Shown: piece by piece, positions 23,693 to 32,008 of the stretch | Numbering within the stretch: position 1 is the first letter of the stretch | Layout of the letters: the number at the start of each line of letters is the position of its first letter | DNA from: Pilimelia columellifera | GTDB lineage: Bacteria > Actinomycetota > Actinomycetes > Mycobacteriales > Micromonosporaceae | DNA: 64,000 nt | Reading direction: 5' to 3' | Assembly (NCBI RefSeq): GCF_039532605.1 | Contig: NZ_BAAARY010000011.1 | Location: forward strand, 1 to 64,000 | Notes under the pieces: generated by a model | Databases searched by the model: none | Seen by the model: the letters and a program-made list of their open reading frames with translations, nothing else | Told to the model about the DNA's origin: nothing | Translations under genes and position numbers: made by a program

Positions 23693-24450
23693 GCGGCCTT
23701 CTCCTTCTTCGACTGCTGCCTACGGACGATCAACGCGTCAACCAGGTACGAGGCCACCTCGCGGGGGGTGGTGCCCCGGCCGAAGATCCGGTCCACGCCC
23801 AGGTCGGCGGTGGCCAGCTCGTCGAAGCGGGGGCCGCCGACGACCAGCAGCGGACGGCGGGCCGCCGGCATCGCCTCCCGGAACGCCGCGGACATCTCCC
23901 GGGTGTTGTGCAGGTGCGCGTCGCGTTGGGTGACTACCTGTGACACCAGCACCGCGTCGGCCTTCTCGGCGATCGCCGCCTCCACCAGCTCCGGCACCGT
24001 CACCTGCGCGCCCAGGTTCGCCACCTTCAACTCCCGGTAGTACTCCAGGCCCTTCTCGCCGGCGATGCCCTTGACGTTGAGGATCGCGTCGATGCCGACG
24101 GTGTGGGCGTCCGTGCCGATGCACGCCCCCACCACGGACAGCTTGCGACGCAGCCGCGACCGCACCAACGCGTTGACTTCCTTGGCCGACAGCAGCGGGA
24201 AGTCCCGCTCGGCAACCTGCACCTGCGACAGGTCCACCAGATGCGACGCCGACCCGTACACCACGAAGAACGTGAAGTCGCCGACGGGTTTGGCGTGCAC
24301 CACCATCGCCGGGTCCAGGCCCATCTTGTTCGCCAGCTGCAACGCCGCGCCTTCGGCCCGCTTGTCGGACGGCACCGGCAACGTGAACGACACCTGCACC
24401 ATGCCGTCGCCGGTGGTGTCGCCGTACGGGCGCACGATGGGGCCGCTCAC
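23689..24450 (-). CDS. kamE: Lysine 5,6-aminomutase beta subunit (B12 and PLP binding)
   Basis: The 253-aa protein has a cobalamin-binding Rossmann domain with the DxHxxG motif as D114-A-H116-T-V-G119. K127 lies exactly 11 residues after the cobalt-ligating His, the spacing of His133/Lys144 in the C. sticklandii enzyme, where the Lys holds PLP. Later motifs are AEKADAVLVSQVVTQRDAHL and LLVVGGPRFD. With KamD it migrates the 6-amino group of beta-lysine to C5. GTG 24450 overlaps the kamD stop by 4 nt. Confidence 0.93.
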   Translation of the reverse strand: MSGPIVRPYGDTTGDGMVQVSFTLPVPSDKRAEGAALQLANKMGLDPAMVVHAKPVGDFTFFVVYGSASHLVDLSQVQVAERDFPLLSAKEVNALVRSRLRRKLSVVGACIGTDAHTVGIDAILNVKGIAGEKGLEYYRELKVANLGAQVTVPELVEAAIAEKADAVLVSQVVTQRDAHLHNTREMSAAFREAMPAARRPLLVVGGPRFDELATADLGVDRIFGRGTTPREVASYLVDALIVRRQQSKKEKAA

Positions 24451-26015
24451 GGCTGCTCCTCCAGGATGTGGGTGGCCGGGTTCCAGTAACCGTCAGCCTG
24501 CTTGGCCACACCGTCCAGGCCCTTGCCACGGTCCGCCGGCCGCTTCATGATCCCGAACGTGCCGTCGCCGATGGCGTTGAGCAACCCGTCGTCGACGATC
24601 CGCTCCAGCAACTCCACCGCCTCCCCCAACACCCGCGCCCCCCGCTGCTGGATGAACCCCCCCGGCGCCGGCACGAAATCCTCGTGCAACCCACCGGCCG
24701 CGCCCAACACGTACCGCACGTTCTGCAACGCGATGTCCCGGTCCGACAGCCACGGCGTCACCACCGCCTCGGTCATCATCCCCACCAGCAGGATCGACTG
24801 GCCGGTCATCGCCCCGATCAGGTTGAAGAACCCGTCGAGCAGGTTCCCCCGGAACACGTCCCCGGTCATGTGCTTGGTCGGCGGCATCCACTTCAACGGG
24901 GCGTGCGGGAACAACTCCCGGGCCAGCAACGCATGCGCCAGCTCCAACCGGAACGACTCCGGCGCCTCCGGGTTGATCTCGAAAGCGTGCCCCAGGCCCA
25001 ACTGCCAGTCCGCCAACCCCGCCTCGTGGGCGAAGTACTCGTTGAGCAGCTGCGACACCGTCACCGTGTGCGCGGCCTCAACAGCGTCGGCGGTGGTCAG
25101 GTAGTTGTCCTCACCGGTGTTGATGATGATCCCGGCCCGGGCGTGCACCTGCCGGGAGAACCGCTGGTCGACGAACGTGCGGATCGGATTGATGTCCCGG
25201 AACAAGATCCCGTACATCGAGTCGTTGAGCATCATGTCCAGACGCTCCATCCCCGCCAACGCAGCGATCTCCGGCATACACAGGCCCGACGCGTAGTTGG
25301 TCAACCGCACATAGCGGCCCAGCTCCCTCGACGACTCGTCCAACGCCGCCCGCATCAACCGGAAGTTCTCCTGCGTGGCGTACGTGCCGGCGAAACCTTC
25401 CCGGGTCGCGCCCTCAGGCACGTAGTCGAGCAACGACTGGCCCGTCGACCGGATCACCGCGATGACGTCCGCGCCCGCCCGGGCCGCCGCCTGCGCCTGC
25501 GGAATGTCCTCGTAGATGTCGCCGGTGGCGACGATGAGATACACCCACGGCCGCTGCTTCGGGTCCCCGTGCCGGCGCACCAGCCGTTCCCGGTCCGCCC
25601 GCCGCCGGTCGATGAGTCTGATACCCGCCCCGACCGCCCGCCGCGACGAACGCCGCGCCGCCGTCAACGCCCTCCCCTGGGGCAACACGAACCGCACCGA
25701 TCCGGCCGCCGCCCGCTGCGCCAACGCCGTCACCTCGGTCAGACCCTCCCGGGCCATCGCCTCGAACACCGGCAACGCCGCCCCGTGCTCCAAACCCACA
25801 TCAGCGCGCACCGCGTCGACCAGCCGATTCACCCACGGAATCCCGTCCGGGTCCGCGCCGGCCACCCCGGCCAGCCGCAACACCGCCCGCTCCACCGACA
25901 CCGTCGTGTGGCTGCGCGCCAGATCCACCACCGGACGCCCGGCCCGCCGGGCCAACGCCCGCGCCCGGCGGACCGCCCCCGGATCCAACGCCAACTTGCC
26001 GCGCGAACACGCCAT
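24447..26015 (-). CDS. kamD: Lysine 5,6-aminomutase alpha subunit
   Basis: The 522-aa TIM-barrel protein has segments typical of KamD: PWVYLIVATGDIYEDIPQAQ, IAVIRSTGQSLLDYVPEGAT, EGFAGTYATQENFRLMRAAL, RLTNYASGLCMPEIAA, LNDSMYGILFRDIN and LKWMPPTKHMTGD. It forms the substrate/PLP barrel that the KamE B12 domain docks on. ATG 26015 overlaps the amidohydrolase TGA by one base (TGATG); a TTG one codon upstream is less likely. The length equals clostridial KamD. Confidence 0.93.
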   Translation of the reverse strand: MACSRGKLALDPGAVRRARALARRAGRPVVDLARSHTTVSVERAVLRLAGVAGADPDGIPWVNRLVDAVRADVGLEHGAALPVFEAMAREGLTEVTALAQRAAAGSVRFVLPQGRALTAARRSSRRAVGAGIRLIDRRRADRERLVRRHGDPKQRPWVYLIVATGDIYEDIPQAQAAARAGADVIAVIRSTGQSLLDYVPEGATREGFAGTYATQENFRLMRAALDESSRELGRYVRLTNYASGLCMPEIAALAGMERLDMMLNDSMYGILFRDINPIRTFVDQRFSRQVHARAGIIINTGEDNYLTTADAVEAAHTVTVSQLLNEYFAHEAGLADWQLGLGHAFEINPEAPESFRLELAHALLARELFPHAPLKWMPPTKHMTGDVFRGNLLDGFFNLIGAMTGQSILLVGMMTEAVVTPWLSDRDIALQNVRYVLGAAGGLHEDFVPAPGGFIQQRGARVLGEAVELLERIVDDGLLNAIGDGTFGIMKRPADRGKGLDGVAKQADGYWNPATHILEEQP

Positions 26016-27595
26016 CAAGAACCCTCATCCCGCTGAAAAATCGTCCTGCCGCGAACAACCGTCCGCTCACACACCGGCGCCGACGTCAACGCCCCGGCCC
26101 CATCGACCAACACCGGCAGGCCCTCCGACGTCCCAGCCGGGGTCGACCACACCGCGAACGTCGCCGGCGCCCCCGGCGCCAACGCGCCCTCGCGCTCGCG
26201 GACCTGCCGCAGCGCCCCGTCGGCCACCGGCCCCAACGCCCGCCAACCACCGCGGGTGTGCGCGGCGAACGCCGACCGTGTCGACATCCGCTGCCCGGGA
26301 ACGTGGTGTGCCACCGCCGCCGCCACCGCGCCCCACGGGTCCAACGGCGTCACCGGCGCGTCCGACCCGAACGCCAACGTCACCCCGGTGGTGTGCAGCT
26401 GCTGCAACGGGTTCGACGCGAGCGCCCGCTCCACGCCCAACCGCTGGGCGTACATCTGTCCGTCGCCGCCCCACAGCCGGTCGAACGCCGGCTGCACGCT
26501 GGCCACCACCCCGAACTCCACGAACCCGGCGATGAGCGCCCGGTCCACCAGCTCGGCGTGCTCCACCCGGTGCCGGGCCGCGCGCACCGCCTCGACGCCC
26601 AGCTTGGCCGCCGCGGCGGCCAGACCGTCCACGACCGCCGCCAGGGCCGCGTCGCCGATCGCGTGGAAGCCGGCCTGCATACCGTGCGCGGCGCAGTCCA
26701 GCACATGCTCGGCGATCTGGCCGGCGTCCAGATAGGCGTTGCCGCAGCCGCCCGTGTCGTACGCCCGCGACACCCACGCCGTCCGCGACCCGAACGCCCC
26801 GTCGACGAACAGGTCGCCGCCGGCGCCGACCGCGCCCAGCTCCCTGGCCTTGGCCGCCCCGCCCAGCTCGCCCCAGTACCCGAACACCTCCGGCAGGCCG
26901 TCGCCGGACAACCCCAGCAACGCTGACAGATCAGCCTCCGAGGAGATCACCGGGCCGGCGCACTCGTGCGCCGCCCCGATCCCCAACGACGCCGCCCGCT
27001 CCAACATCGCCCGCTGCGCCACCGCCCGCTGCTGCGGCGACACACTGCCCAACGCCACCTGCCGGACCGCATGATGCGCCGCGCCGCGCAGCCAACCCGA
27101 ACGGTCGAACCCGGCCGCCGAAGCCACCTGCGGGACCGCGTCCAACAACGGCTGCGACACCAGCGCCGAATGCACCGACGCCTGCGACAGATACACCCGC
27201 CGCCCGGCCGTCGCCTCCGCAAGGTCCCGGGCCGACGGCGGCATCTCGCCGGCCACCCAGCGGGACTCGTCCCAACCGTGGCCCAGCACCGTGGCGTCCG
27301 CCGGCAGCCCGGCGGCGAACGCCGCCACCCGCGCCAACAGCCGCGCCGGCGAACCCACCGACGACAGATCCAGACCCGTCAACGCCAGACCCGTCGCCGT
27401 GGCGTGCACGTGCGCGTCCACGAACGCCGGGCCCACCCAGCCGCCGGCCAGATCCACCACCACATCAGCACGCGGGGCGTCCTCCCCGGCGCCCAACCAC
27501 GTCACCTCGCCGCCACACGTCGCCAACGCCGACGCGCCAGGGGCAGCCGCCGAATACACCCGACCATTGCGATACACCGTCACAGGGGAAGTCAT
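26015..27595 (-). CDS. Amidohydrolase (YtcJ-like) inside the lysine operon
   Basis: This 526-aa amidohydrolase-3 family protein has a composite beta domain (VTVYRNGRVYSAA ... RTVVRGRTIFQ), the metal motif AFVDAHVHATATG, FHAIGDAALAAVVDG, ARHRVEHAELVD and TLAFGSDAPVTPLDPW, the metal-binding HxH, H, H and D set. YtcJ-type enzymes hydrolyse amides or formamides; the substrate is unknown. It lies 5 nt after kdd and shares TGATG with kamD, so it is co-translated with lysine degradation enzymes. It might release lysine or a lysine derivative from an amide, lactam or N-acyl compound. That is inference. Confidence 0.8.
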   Translation of the reverse strand: MTSPVTVYRNGRVYSAAAPGASALATCGGEVTWLGAGEDAPRADVVVDLAGGWVGPAFVDAHVHATATGLALTGLDLSSVGSPARLLARVAAFAAGLPADATVLGHGWDESRWVAGEMPPSARDLAEATAGRRVYLSQASVHSALVSQPLLDAVPQVASAAGFDRSGWLRGAAHHAVRQVALGSVSPQQRAVAQRAMLERAASLGIGAAHECAGPVISSEADLSALLGLSGDGLPEVFGYWGELGGAAKARELGAVGAGGDLFVDGAFGSRTAWVSRAYDTGGCGNAYLDAGQIAEHVLDCAAHGMQAGFHAIGDAALAAVVDGLAAAAAKLGVEAVRAARHRVEHAELVDRALIAGFVEFGVVASVQPAFDRLWGGDGQMYAQRLGVERALASNPLQQLHTTGVTLAFGSDAPVTPLDPWGAVAAAVAHHVPGQRMSTRSAFAAHTRGGWRALGPVADGALRQVREREGALAPGAPATFAVWSTPAGTSEGLPVLVDGAGALTSAPVCERTVVRGRTIFQRDEGS

Positions 27596-27600
27596 GGACG

Positions 27601-28650
27601 TCAGTCTGCCCGCAGACGCGCCTCGAACAGAGACCGCACGCCCTTGTCCGAACGCAACAGACCCAACGCCTGCTCCGCGTGCCCCGGGACGAAACCATTG
27701 CCGACGAGCATCGACACGTCCGCCGCCAGACCCTCGGCGCCCAACGCCGCCGCCGCGAAACTCGTCGCCATCGAGAAGAACACCACCGTGCCGCCGTCGG
27801 CGGTAGCCAGGATCGCCCCGTGCTCACAGCCCGGAACGTCCACACACACGACCGTCACGTCCGCCGGGCCGCCCAGCGCCGCCGTCACCGCCCGGGCCAG
27901 TGCCACCGGATCACGCGCGTCAGCCAACGCCACCTCGTCAGCCAGACCCGCCTCGGCCAACAACGTCCGCTCCGACTCCACCGGCACCACGCCCACCGTG
28001 CGGGCCGCGCCCGCTGCCCGCGCCGCCACCAACGACAACGCGCCGCTCTTGCCGGCCCCGCCGACCACCGCCACCGACGGCGCCCGCCCCGGGCGCCGCG
28101 CCAAACAGTCGGCCACCACCCGGGCCGTCAACGCCGGCGCCCCGCACACGTCGAACACCGCCAACGCCAACTCCGGCGCCAGATCACCCGGCAGCTTCGC
28201 GGCCACGGAACGACCGAACAGGATCGCGTATCCATCACACGGGACCTGCTCGGAACAGCCGTCCCAGTCCCGCAGCGCGTCCTCGATGACCAACGGGGTC
28301 AACGTCAACGACACCAACGTCGCCACCTCGTCCCCCGCCACCAGGCCCAACCGCGACTGCGGCCCGACCTCCTCGACGACGCCCAGCAGCATCCCGCCCG
28401 AACCCGTCACCGGATTGTGCATCTTGCCCCGACGTCCGACGATCTCCAACACCTCGGCACGCACCGCCGCCCCATCGCCGCCGTGCTTGGTCCACAGCTG
28501 TCGGAAGCTCGCCGCGTCCAGATTCAGCCGCCGTACCCGCACCCGGATCTCGTCCGCGCCAACCGCCGCGCTGGTGTCCAACCGCTCCGCCGCCTGGGGC
28601 AAAACCCCCGACGGAGCAGACACCCGATGCAAACCAACCGGCGAAGTCAT
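27601..28650 (-). CDS. kdd: L-erythro-3,5-diaminohexanoate dehydrogenase
   Basis: The 349-aa NAD(P)-dependent enzyme resembles Kdd: N-terminal GLHRVSAPSGVLPQAAERLD, IRVRVRRLNLDAASFRQLW and GRRGKMHNPVTGSGGMLLGV, then a Rossmann domain opening SVAVVGGAGKSGALSLVAA. It oxidatively deaminates 3,5-diaminohexanoate to 5-amino-3-oxohexanoate. ATG 28650 was chosen over an upstream in-frame start at 28686 because family proteins begin near SPVGLHRV. First gene of the minus-strand operon, divergent from kamA over a 103-bp region with three direct repeats. Confidence 0.9.
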   Translation of the reverse strand: MTSPVGLHRVSAPSGVLPQAAERLDTSAAVGADEIRVRVRRLNLDAASFRQLWTKHGGDGAAVRAEVLEIVGRRGKMHNPVTGSGGMLLGVVEEVGPQSRLGLVAGDEVATLVSLTLTPLVIEDALRDWDGCSEQVPCDGYAILFGRSVAAKLPGDLAPELALAVFDVCGAPALTARVVADCLARRPGRAPSVAVVGGAGKSGALSLVAARAAGAARTVGVVPVESERTLLAEAGLADEVALADARDPVALARAVTAALGGPADVTVVCVDVPGCEHGAILATADGGTVVFFSMATSFAAAALGAEGLAADVSMLVGNGFVPGHAEQALGLLRSDKGVRSLFEARLRAD

Positions 28651-28673
28651 CGTCCAACCCTCTCGAAACAACA

Positions 28674-28746
28674 GAATTTCCGGCACTCTATTTCGTTAGC
28701 AAGAAATATTCCAGTACTCTGGGGAGGGTGAACATTCCATTACGCT
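28674..28746 (+). promoter_or_regulatory. Three direct repeats between kdd and kamA
   Basis: The 13-bp units TTTCCGGCACTCT (28677-28689), ATTCCAGTACTCT (28708-28720) and ATTCCATTACGCT (28734-28746) share the pattern WTTCCNNYACKCT in one orientation, with start spacings of 31 and 26 bp. The last unit includes TACGCT, a -10-like hexamer ending 7 nt before the kamA ATG. They look like binding sites for a regulator of both the kdd operon and kamA; no regulator gene is adjacent. Confidence 0.6.
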
Positions 28747-28753
28747 GGCGCCC

Positions 28754-30151
28754 ATGAATACGTGCGCCCCCAACCAGTGGAGCGAACCCCCCGCGCCCCA
28801 CACCGTCAGCCAGCCCTACGAGTACCGCCGCCGCGTGCTCGCCGAACCCGACTGGACCCGCTTCCCCGGCTGGGCCGACATCACCCACGCCCAGTGGGAG
28901 AACGCCCAGTGGCAACGCGTCAACTGCATCAAGAACATCACCCAGCTCCGCAAGATCATGGGCGACCTCCTCGACGAACGCTTCTACACCGACCTCGAAG
29001 CCGACCAGCAGGCGCTCGCGACCATGTCGATGCTCGTCCCGCCCCAAATGATCAACACCATGGTCCCGGACGCGCCGATGACCACCGAGGCGTTCTACGC
29101 CGACCCGGTGCGCCGGTACATGATCCCGGTGGCCTCCGACCGGCGCACCGACTGGCCGTCGCACCCGCACGCCACCCGTGACTCCCTCCACGAGCACGAC
29201 ATGTGGGTGGCCGAGGGCCTCACCCACCGGTACCCGACCAAGGTGCTCGCCGAGCTGCTGTCCACCTGCCCGCAGTACTGCGGGCACTGCACCCGGATGG
29301 ACCTCGTCGGCAACTCCACCCCCGCCGTCGACAAGCTCAAGCTGACCCTCAAACCCGTCGACCGGTACGACGCCCACATCGCGTACCTCAACGCCAACCC
29401 CGGCGTGCGCGACGTCGTGGTCTCCGGCGGCGATGTCGCCAACGTGCCGTGGAAGAACCTGGAGTCCTACCTCACCCGCCTACTGGCGATCGACTCCATC
29501 CGGGACATCAGGCTCGCCACCAAGGCGCTCATGGGCCTGCCCCAGCACTGGCTTCAGGACGACGTCGTCGACGGCATGGGGCGCATCGCCGCCACCGCCC
29601 GCGAGCGCGGCGTCAACCTGGCCGTGCATACCCACGTCAACCATGTGAACTCGCTGACGCCCCTGGTCGCCAAGGCCACCCGGATGCTCCTTGAGGTAGG
29701 CGTGCGCGACGTGCGTAACCAGGGCGTGCTCATGCGCGGGATCAACGACAGCAGCGCCGACCTGCTCGACCTGTGTTTCGGGCTTCAGGGCGAGGCGGGA
29801 ATCCTGCCGTACTACTTCTACATGTGCGACATGATCCCCAACGCCGAGCACTGGCGGGTGTCGCTGGGCCACGCCCAGCAGCTCCAGCACGACATCATGG
29901 GCTACCTGCCCGGGTACGCCACCCCGCGAATCGTCTGCGACGTTCCGTTCGTCGGCAAGCGGTGGGTACACATGGTCACCGAGTACGACCGGGAGCACGG
30001 CATGTCGTACTGGACGAAGAACTACCGGACGTCCATCGAGGCGGCGGATGTCGAGGCGACCAGCAAGCACTATGTCTACTACGACCCGATCGACACCCTG
30101 CCGGAGTCCGGGCAGCTGTGGTGGGCAAAGCAGTCGGACGCCGCGGCCTGA
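28754..30151 (+). CDS. kamA: Lysine 2,3-aminomutase (radical SAM, PLP)
   Basis: The 465-aa radical SAM protein has the [4Fe-4S] motif C172-PQY-C176-GH-C179, the VVSGGDVANVPW segment and RLATKALMGLPQ. Near the C-terminus YATPRIVCDVPFVGKRW carries the likely PLP lysine (K402) and the substrate-amine aspartate (D396). Classical enzymes read DAPGGGGK; here the loop is DVPFVGK, one residue shorter and without the Gly run. It converts L-lysine to L-beta-lysine, the KamDE substrate. It appears leaderless (TACGCT 7 nt before ATG). Another amino acid substrate cannot be excluded. Confidence 0.85.
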   Translation: MNTCAPNQWSEPPAPHTVSQPYEYRRRVLAEPDWTRFPGWADITHAQWENAQWQRVNCIKNITQLRKIMGDLLDERFYTDLEADQQALATMSMLVPPQMINTMVPDAPMTTEAFYADPVRRYMIPVASDRRTDWPSHPHATRDSLHEHDMWVAEGLTHRYPTKVLAELLSTCPQYCGHCTRMDLVGNSTPAVDKLKLTLKPVDRYDAHIAYLNANPGVRDVVVSGGDVANVPWKNLESYLTRLLAIDSIRDIRLATKALMGLPQHWLQDDVVDGMGRIAATARERGVNLAVHTHVNHVNSLTPLVAKATRMLLEVGVRDVRNQGVLMRGINDSSADLLDLCFGLQGEAGILPYYFYMCDMIPNAEHWRVSLGHAQQLQHDIMGYLPGYATPRIVCDVPFVGKRWVHMVTEYDREHGMSYWTKNYRTSIEAADVEATSKHYVYYDPIDTLPESGQLWWAKQSDAAA

Positions 30152-30199
30152 TCGGCCTGGAGCGCCACCCGGTTGCCGCATCACAGAGGTCGCAGCCCG

Positions 30200-30238
30200 A
30201 CAATGGGACCGCGCCGGAATCCGGCGCGGTCCCATTGT
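30200..30238. terminator. 18-bp hairpin after kamA
   Basis: Arms 30200-30217 and 30221-30238 are perfectly complementary around AAT and are followed by TC. The hairpin lies between kamA and the convergent csbD-like gene. Confidence 0.85.
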
Positions 30239-30263
30239 TCTGTACGGTTAAGCCGAGTCCTCG

Positions 30264-30455
30264 TCAGCTGTGGCGGTCAGCGGCGCGCCGGGCGGCGTCC
30301 TTGATGTCTTCCATCGTCTGCCCGGCCTTGCCTTTGAACTTCTCGCCAGCGCCTTCGGCCTGCAGGTCCCGGTTATCGGTGGCCGACCCGACCTTCTCTT
30401 TGGTCGCGCCCTTGAGCTCGTCCGTCTTGTCCTGGATCCGGTCAGCGATGCCCAT
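30264..30455 (-). CDS. CsbD-family stress protein
   Basis: The 63-aa hydrophilic helical protein MGIADRIQDKTDELKGATKE... has the family pattern K.....G..K...G..T....L...G...K..G and ends KFKGKAGQTMEDIKDAARRA. CsbD-like proteins are abundant in general stress or stationary phase; their biochemical role is unknown. GGAGG precedes the ATG by 7 nt. It lies next to a universal stress protein gene on the same strand, which fits a stress regulon. Confidence 0.85.
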   Translation of the reverse strand: MGIADRIQDKTDELKGATKEKVGSATDNRDLQAEGAGEKFKGKAGQTMEDIKDAARRAADRHS

Positions 30456-30524
30456 GATCGAACCTCCGTGTAGGTGGTTTCCGGTGCGAAGTCACCATGC
30501 CCCGAGCCGATGATCGGCAAACGC

Positions 30525-30986
30525 TCAGCCGTGCAGCACCGGCTCCGACGACGTGGCCGGCGCCGGTTTCGGCGTCGGGACCACCACCACCGGGCAGGTG
30601 GCCCGCCGGATGCACTCTTCACTGACCGAGCCCAACACCGTGTGCCAGACCCGCGAATGACCGTGGCTGCCGAGAACGAGCAGATCAGCGTCGCGGGCAG
30701 CGTCGCTCAGCGCCTCGGCGGCGCGGCCTTCGACCACCTCCGCGGCGATGGCGACCGTGGAGCGCAGGCGGCCTGACAGGCTCTGGACCTCCCGTTCCAG
30801 GGTCTGCTCGGCGAGGTCTCGCTCCGCCGAGGTGGGCAACATGCCGCCTTCGAGATTGTCCCAACGCCAGGTGGCGACCGCCTGGACCGTGCCCTGCCGT
30901 GCGGCGGCCTCCCGTACGGCCCATTCCAGAGCACGACGTCCACCCTCGGAGCCGTCCACTCCGACGACGATCCGGTAATTGCTGTC
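30525..30986 (-). CDS. Universal stress protein (UspA family)
   Basis: The 153-aa alpha/beta protein opens YRIVVGVDGSEGGRRALEWAV and ends with the ATP-binding signature VLGSHGHSRVWHTVLGSVSE (G-2x-G-9x-G-S) plus CIRRATCPVVVVP. It probably binds ATP and acts in dormancy or hypoxia-type responses, as for actinobacterial Usp proteins. ATG 30986 has GGGAGG 7 nt upstream. A start at 31013 would add nine residues and is less likely. Confidence 0.9.
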   Translation of the reverse strand, partial: DSNYRIVVGVDGSEGGRRALEWAVREAAARQGTVQAVATWRWDNLEGGMLPTSAERDLAEQTLEREVQSLSGRLRSTVAIAAEVVEGRAAEALSDAARDADLLVLGSHGHSRVWHTVLGSVSEECIRRATCPVVVVPTPKPAPATSSEPVLHG

Positions 30987-31621
30987 CATCGCTGCCTCCC
31001 TGTCGTAGGACATGTCGGCCGGTCGGGCCTTCGGGGTCCAGTCTGCGCCGCCCGCCCGGCCAAGTTCTTGTTTTGAGGGGTCGGCGCGAAGCGCTTCATT
31101 CAGTGATTTGGGGTGCGCTGGCGCACCCCGCCTAAGGCGTCCTAGGACACTAGGTGTGGGGTGGTGACCGGCGCTTCGCGCGGCGCGGAGTTGACGCAGC
31201 TGATTCGCGCTGGTGGCAGTTCTCACCTTTGATGCCCGGTCCTGGTGATGTTGATCGATCTTTATCCCGATGGGTAGCCAGCAGCGCTCCGGTCGTCGCT
31301 CAGATCGCCGCTGCGTTCGGCGCCACCCATCACCATTACCGATGGTGATGGTGATGGTGATGACACGGAACCCCAACCTTGTACATGGGGTCCGTCGTGT
31401 TGTGAGCCCGGCGCTGAGTAGCTGATCCACAAAACCAATCATTGATCCTGGTTAGTTTGGTTGCGGCAGCAGCACCTGCGCCGGATTCGGTGTCAGCAGG
31501 TAGATGGCGCCCTAAAGGTAATTCCGTCGGCGCCGGACCTACCACGACGAGTTGGTTTACATGGCTTCGATGTAGCCGCGGTGAAGGTCGCCGGCTCTTC
31601 TACAATGCACAGGTCACCGGA
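30987..31621. other. Gene-poor stretch with hairpin, GATGGT repeat and HTH relic
   Basis: A hairpin GGGGTGCGC-TG-GCGCACCCC lies at 31110-31129, and a palindrome GTCCTAGGAC at 31139-31148. A plus-strand segment near 31300-31328 reads VAQIAAAFGAT, matching the helix-turn-helix of the resolvase relic at 4585 (VAQIAAEFGAT). It runs into a (GTGATG)n repeat at 31341-31362 that makes seven His codons on the other strand. No intact gene is seen. Confidence 0.45.
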
Positions 31622-32008
31622 TTACCACGGGCACCGTACTGGCCTGGATCCGGAACTCGCGGCGTAGGCGGTGTACCCATGGGGACGTGGCACACCGCGA
31701 GGCAGCCACGTCTGGTAACGGCCATGGACGCGGCCGAAATGCTGGAACACGTCGCCGTGGTAGAACCGACCACGGACGACCCTGCCAGTCGCGCTTGCGT
31801 AGACTGGAATCGACGATCTAATCACTTCTCGGCAGTACCGGGCCTCGGTCGACGCTGTGGACAACGTCGACCGGTTCGCCGCCGCAGCGGGGGACAAGCC
31901 GACGAGCACCCCGCCTGTAACGAAAGCTACCGTCGCAATGGCAATATTGGTCAGCCGACCCCCTAGTGGAACGCCCCAGACTGTCGACTCGGTTTTGTCG
32001 TTAGACAT
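31622..32008 (-). CDS. Small secreted protein, function unknown
   Basis: The 128-aa product has a 20-residue polar N-terminus, then a hydrophobic signal (LTNIAIATVAFVTGGVLVGL, cleavage near AAAA-N, residue ~45). The short mature domain contains YCREVIRSSIPVYASATGRV, RGRFYHGDVFQHFG and RPVRCPW. The 'IPVYASATGRVVRG' segment resembles an SH3-like strand pattern, and two cysteines could bridge. A GAGGAG site precedes ATG 32008. No firm family. Confidence 0.55.
   Translation of the reverse strand: MSNDKTESTVWGVPLGGRLTNIAIATVAFVTGGVLVGLSPAAAANRSTLSTASTEARYCREVIRSSIPVYASATGRVVRGRFYHGDVFQHFGRVHGRYQTWLPRGVPRPHGYTAYAASSGSRPVRCPW

Noticed and set aside
31336..31545. Minus-strand frame ending in seven histidines
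   Set aside because: The His run comes from a (GTGATG)n repeat; no ribosome binding site, no conserved part.
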